Below, piece after piece: positions 2,882 through 5,180 of a stretch of 5,180 bases of DNA. How positions within the stretch are numbered: position 1 is the first letter of the stretch; each line of letters begins with the position of its first letter. The DNA comes from Kouleothrix aurantiaca (GTDB lineage: Bacteria; Chloroflexota; Chloroflexia; Chloroflexales; Roseiflexaceae). The DNA is taken from positions 1 through 5,180 of the forward strand of contig LJCR01000212.1 in assembly GCA_001399705.1 (NCBI GenBank). The letters run 5' to 3'. The position numbers and the translations under genes are program-made. The notes under the pieces were generated by a model. It was given only the letters and a program-made list of their open reading frames with translations, was not told the DNA's origin and did not search any database.

Positions 2882-2931
2882 AAAAAGCCGCTGCGCCGGA
2901 TCTGCCTGTGTGGCTGACCCGGCGCAGCGGC
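2882..2931 (-). terminator. Intrinsic terminator upstream of tRNA-Pro(TGG)
   Basis: On the minus strand a perfect 13-bp stem (GCCGCTGCGCCGG/CCGGCGCAGCGGC) with a 19-nt loop is followed by five T residues (2882-2886). It resembles the terminator at 2579-2625. The stems differ by a T-A versus G-C change that keeps pairing, and the tails share TTTTTGTA. It lies 24 nt after the stop of the 77-aa ORF. It would end that transcript unless read through into the array. Confidence 0.87.
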
Positions 2932-2950
2932 CGATCGCGACCGCTGAAAA

Positions 2951-2963
2951 CCGGGTTATGTCA
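2951..2963 (-). repeat. Shared 13-nt motif, copy B
   Basis: This is the second copy of TGACATAACCCGG (minus strand), overlapping the TAA stop of the 77-aa ORF. Together with copy A it marks the duplicated ORF-end, terminator and tRNA-Pro arrangement. Confidence 0.75.
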
Positions 2964-3189
2964 CGTATGCCGGGTTGGCGACCGATGCCGCCAGTAAGGA
3001 CTTGACCAACGCTTTCAGGCGCCGCAGCGCCCCGTCGGATTGCTGCTTCACGATAGCCATCCGCGACAAAAGATTGGCGTCGCCGCGGAACACTTCCGGC
3101 TGAAAGGCCAACGTACGCGTGGTGGTGATGAGGTCTTCGACCTCAGCCACAGGGCCGCATATGGAAATTTGGCTGGTCACGCTGTGCAT
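2956..3189 (-). CDS. Hypothetical protein, 77 aa
   Basis: I chose the ATG at 3187-3189, with GGAAAG about ten bases upstream. An alternative TTG at 3205-3207 would add six residues. The product begins MHSVTSQISICG and ends NPAYVT. It has no signal peptide or membrane span. Residues about 45-70 (IVKQQSDGALRRLKALVKSLL) look like an amphipathic, partly basic helix. The composition is protein-like, unlike the arginine-rich junk ORFs in the tRNA region. I do not recognise a family. It is the first ORF downstream of the AT-rich, operator-like region and is followed by an intrinsic terminator, so it may form its own transcription unit ahead of the tRNA array. Confidence 0.45.
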   Translation of the reverse strand: MHSVTSQISICGPVAEVEDLITTTRTLAFQPEVFRGDANLLSRMAIVKQQSDGALRRLKALVKSLLAASVANPAYVT

Positions 3190-3233
3190 TGATCCGAAAC
3201 TTTCCAATAGAAATCTGGACGCTGTACATATTC

Positions 3234-3273
3234 TTGACGGTTACTGAGGGCATAATACCACGCTAACCGTCAA
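3234..3273. promoter_or_regulatory. Operator-like perfect inverted repeat
   Basis: TTGACGGTTA (3234-3243) and TAACCGTCAA (3264-3273) are exact reverse complements separated by 20 bp, so the arm centres are 30 bp apart, about three helical turns. The space between them holds CATAAT on the plus strand (TATTAT on the minus). TTGACG resembles a -35 box, but the spacing to the -10-like sequences (10-13 bp) is too short for sigma-70. I therefore read it as a protein-binding site rather than paired promoters. The neighbouring HTH protein is the natural candidate ligand. Confidence 0.65.
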
Positions 3274-3410
3274 CTTCACTCCGTCTAAAGTCTGATCTTC
3301 CGGGCAATTTTTCTACGACTTTTGATGTATCTTCTGAGCTGTAAAACTCTATACTGAACCTTATAGATACTTTGTGAGCAGTATGTGTGATAGGCAATAC
3401 AATCGGTCTT

Positions 3411-3420
3411 TTTACGGTTG
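3411..3420 (+). promoter_or_regulatory. Variant half-site overlapping the HTH promoter
   Basis: TTTACGGTTG matches the operator arm TTGACGGTTA at 8 of 10 positions in the same orientation. Its last three bases are the first three of the -35 box of the HTH gene. This would suit autoregulation by occlusion of the promoter. Confidence 0.4.
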
Positions 3421-3446
3421 CCGGGGTAGTTGCGGTGTGGTATGCT
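3418..3446 (+). promoter_or_regulatory. Sigma-70-type promoter of the HTH gene
   Basis: The -35 is TTGCCG (3418-3423) and the -10 is TATGCT (3441-3446), with an ideal 17-bp spacer. A TG two bases before the -10 (TGGTATGCT) makes it an extended -10. Transcription would start near 3453 and give a 5' leader of about 24 nt. Confidence 0.7.
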
Positions 3447-3476
3447 GCATTTCAATGACTGACTCGCGAGGGATCT

Positions 3477-4088
3477 ATGGCTGCTGGATGGACCGACGAA
3501 CATGAGGGATTACGTGCGTGCCGCGTCCGCTTGCGCGAGCGCTATCCCGCGCTGACCAGCTCCACACTGGCCAGCGCGCTTGGCTTCCACTCGACCTGGT
3601 ACTCACGAGTCGAGTCGGGTAAGGCCGGCCTGACGGTCGCCAATTTTGCCCGGCTCGCCGGCGGCGTGCTGGGCCTCCTGGCGGCGACGTACCCCAGCGA
3701 TGTCTGGATGCTGCATGACCTCATCCGCGACGTTCCCCGGCCTGATCCGCTCCCTCCGCTCCCCTCGCTCCCAACCGAACCGCACACATACACCTGGCAT
3801 ACCGAAGATCTCCGCATAGAGCTGGGGCGCGTCCAAGAGCGGCGCGCCCCGATCGCGATTCCTGAGGTCACCGCCGCAATCGGCCTCCAGCATATGGTCC
3901 TCTATGACATCGAAAACGGAAAAAGCCCCGGCAGTATACCAACCCTCCTCAAGCTCTACACCTACTTTAGCCGCCACCTCAACCGCCCGCTCCTGCTCGA
4001 CGAGATCCTGACCATCGCTCGCTATATCCCCGCAGCTCTAATGCCACTCCTCGACCAACAGCACCTGAGTGTCGCAGCCGGCACATAG
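3477..4088 (+). CDS. Tandem XRE-type helix-turn-helix regulator, 203 aa
   Basis: It probably binds DNA as a transcriptional regulator. Two HTH-like domains of the Cro/CI (XRE) type are visible. The first spans residues about 14-68 (SSTLASALGFHSTWYSRVESGKAG; recognition helix around STWYSRVE). The second spans about 111-168 (VTAAIGLQHMVLYDIENGKSP). A proline-rich linker at 87-102 joins them. A second complete HTH in one chain is less common than the single-domain form. The ATG at 3477 follows GAGGGA at suitable spacing and an extended -10 promoter. There is no membrane segment or effector domain. It is divergent from the 77-aa ORF and upstream of the CoiA-like gene in the same direction. An operator-like repeat and a variant half-site lie in its upstream region, suggesting local control and autoregulation. 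The family call is firm; target genes are inferred. Confidence 0.85.
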   Translation: MAAGWTDEHEGLRACRVRLRERYPALTSSTLASALGFHSTWYSRVESGKAGLTVANFARLAGGVLGLLAATYPSDVWMLHDLIRDVPRPDPLPPLPSLPTEPHTYTWHTEDLRIELGRVQERRAPIAIPEVTAAIGLQHMVLYDIENGKSPGSIPTLLKLYTYFSRHLNRPLLLDEILTIARYIPAALMPLLDQQHLSVAAGT

Positions 4089-4256
4089 TCCTTCCTCCAT
4101 CCGCCCGCCCAACTGCAATGTTCACTTTGCAAGCGGCGTCATCGGCGCCACAGCCAAGCTATTCACATATAATAGGCGTCGATCCGATGGCATCATGCTG
4201 ACGCGTCGCATTGTGATCATGTCTTCTCGCCCGCTGCTGCCGGATACAATAGTGTT
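4089..4256. other. Intergenic gap with promoter-like sequences
   Basis: This 168-bp gap separates the HTH gene from the CoiA-like gene. It contains a consensus TATAAT (4168-4173) with no good -35 at 17 bp, and a TACAAT (4245-4250) just before the next ATG. I see no hairpin with a T-tract after the HTH gene, so readthrough is possible. Confidence 0.4.
4245..4250 (+). promoter_or_regulatory. Candidate -10 for leaderless transcription of the CoiA-like gene
   Basis: TACAAT ends six bases before the ATG at 4257, so initiation at the normal distance would fall on the A of the start codon. There is no clear Shine-Dalgarno sequence before this ATG, which fits a leaderless mRNA. There is no obvious -35. 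Confidence 0.45.
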
Positions 4257-5180
4257 ATGCCTGAGATTACACGGATGCTTACGGCGCTTGGACCGGACGA
4301 TGTCCGATTCACAGTCGCCGATCCCTCCAGCGAGCCTCAACTCCGCGCGCTATCGCGCGAGGGTCTGCTCCACTGCGCCAATTGCGACCAGCGCGTGCTT
4401 TACCGGCACGGAGCGGTTCGCCGCGCCCACTTTGCCCACGCCGGCGACGCGCCGTGCCTCGATCGCTATGGCGAGCCGGATAGTCCTCCGCACCAGGCGA
4501 TGAAACTCGCCATGTGGCGCTGGCTGTGCGAACGCTACCCTGATGCCTCGGTCGAGATGGAGGTGGTCATTGAAACTGGCCAGCGTGCTGATGTGCTGGC
4601 TCGGTGGCCAGGCGGCCAACGCCTCGCCATCGAGGTACAGCTCTCGCCGCTGAGCGCGGCGAGCTGGCTGGAGCGCCACACGATCTATCAGTCCTGCCAG
4701 ATACGCGATGTCTGGCTGCTGCACATGCGCTGGCTGCGCGGTATCACAGGTTTCACGCAGCCAACCGACGATGCGTACCTCGCACCGCTCGGCGGTACCG
4801 CCCGTCTGGCAAGGCTCGGCGACGTGGAGCGCGCGCTGGCCCGCTACGATCACCAGATTCGCTATCTCGACGTCGAAGACGGCGCTAGGGTGTACTTTCT
4901 CACCGACATTGAGGCCGCCGAGGATGATAGCGATGGAGCGGCAGACTATCGAGATGATGTGCCAGGTGCCACACTGCTGGCGGTACCGCTGGCCGACCCC
5001 CGCCTCCGCCTGCGCCGGGGGCGGCTGATCTGGCTGCCGCTGGAGGAAGCGCTGGAGCAGCGTGAACGGGATCGGCAGACCGAGCAGGAGCGTCTCGTAC
5101 GAGCGGAACAGGACGCGGCCGCTCGCTTGCGCTTTTATCAGCAGCGCACAAGCAGGCAGTTCGACGAACACCGCGCCGCG
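4257..5180 (+). CDS. CoiA-like (competence-type) protein, 3' end cut off by window
   Basis: The reading frame is open from the ATG at 4257 to the window edge (308 codons, no stop), so the C-terminus is missing. An N-terminal Cys/His cluster has C40 and C43 (LHCANCDQRV), HFAH at 58-61 and C67, as in CoiA-type zinc-binding regions. The nuclease-like core follows: H79 (PPHQAMK), E100/E102, R-A-D at 110-112 (RADVLARW) and IEVQLS at 125-130. This D...ExQ pattern fits the PD-(D/E)XK fold assigned to CoiA. ERHTIYQS at 139-146 matches the conserved R..Y segment after it. Residues about 262-308 are charged and probably coiled-coil. CoiA proteins act in DNA uptake and recombination; here the role could equally be mobile-element DNA processing. 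An alternative start is M7. Confidence 0.8.
   Translation, partial: MPEITRMLTALGPDDVRFTVADPSSEPQLRALSREGLLHCANCDQRVLYRHGAVRRAHFAHAGDAPCLDRYGEPDSPPHQAMKLAMWRWLCERYPDASVEMEVVIETGQRADVLARWPGGQRLAIEVQLSPLSAASWLERHTIYQSCQIRDVWLLHMRWLRGITGFTQPTDDAYLAPLGGTARLARLGDVERALARYDHQIRYLDVEDGARVYFLTDIEAAEDDSDGAADYRDDVPGATLLAVPLADPRLRLRRGRLIWLPLEEALEQRERDRQTEQERLVRAEQDAAARLRFYQQRTSRQFDEHRAA

Larger units (their letters stand above)
3208..3476. other. AT-rich divergent intergenic region
   Basis: This 269-bp stretch between the minus-strand 77-aa ORF and the plus-strand HTH gene is clearly richer in A and T than the rest of the window. It contains the inverted repeat at 3234-3273, several -10-like hexamers and the HTH gene promoter. 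A minus-strand ORF can be drawn across it, but it runs through the promoter and the HTH start, so I reject it. This is the likely control region for both directions. Confidence 0.6.

Noticed and set aside
3234..3258. TTGACG as the -35 of a promoter with CATAAT or TAATAC as -10
   Set aside because: The spacers are only 11 and 13 bp, and 10 bp on the opposite strand, too short for sigma-70. The inverted repeat is better read as an operator.
3285..3503. 72-codon minus-strand ORF in the AT-rich region
   Set aside because: It covers the HTH gene's promoter and start codon and has no clear ribosome binding site.
4350..5171. 273-codon minus-strand ORF
   Set aside because: It is antisense to the CoiA-like frame, which has recognisable motifs. 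Its translation has no recognisable domain and is typical of the reverse frame of a high-GC gene.

Overview
The window is a GC-rich bacterial (or phage/plasmid) accessory segment in three parts. I cannot name the organism. The base composition, the CCA-encoding tRNA array and the apparently leaderless gene would fit a high-GC lineage such as Chloroflexota or Actinomycetota, but no marker gene fixes this.

Positions about 209-2866 are a long tRNA gene array. Every tRNA lies on the minus strand, head to tail, so the 5' end of the array transcript is on the right. I fold 17 essentially complete tRNA genes, each with an encoded 3' CCA. In transcription order they are Pro(TGG), Pro(CGG), Gln(CTG), Trp(CCA), Tyr(GTA), Asn(GTT), Ile(GAT), Arg(GCG), Arg(CCG), Arg(GCG), Asp(GTC), Thr(TGT), Ala(GGC), Ala(CGC), Val(CAC), Ala(TGC) and Ile(GAT). 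Four further loci are degenerate or partial: 404-478, about 818-891, 1401-1537 and 1617-1685. Many spacers are only 0-4 nt. The longer ones (361-403, 479-515, 1948-2079, 2167-2339) hold GC-rich hairpins.

The most striking signal is a coordinated change in the tRNA elbow. A block of the array (516-591, 671-748, 818-1230 and 1542-1685) lacks the usual G18-G19 / T55-C56 pairing. Its D-loops and T-loops change together instead: A18 with G55 in eight tRNAs, C19 with G56 in one, and A19 with U56 in one. Stems and CCA are mostly intact, so this looks like compensated evolution rather than simple decay.

Positions 2579-3273 are the promoter-proximal end of the array. They hold a duplicated module of small minus-strand ORF, shared 13-nt motif, intrinsic terminator and tRNA-Pro gene. 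Upstream is an AT-rich intergenic region with a perfect 10-bp inverted repeat that looks like an operator.

Positions 3411-5180 run on the plus strand. A 203-aa protein with two HTH domains has a good sigma-70-type promoter whose -35 overlaps a variant copy of the operator half-site. After it comes a CoiA-like (competence-type, PD-(D/E)XK nuclease fold) gene that runs off the right edge. The HTH protein is the obvious candidate regulator of the region. The array plus an HTH regulator and a DNA-processing nuclease suggests a mobile-element neighbourhood, but no integrase or replication gene is visible here.
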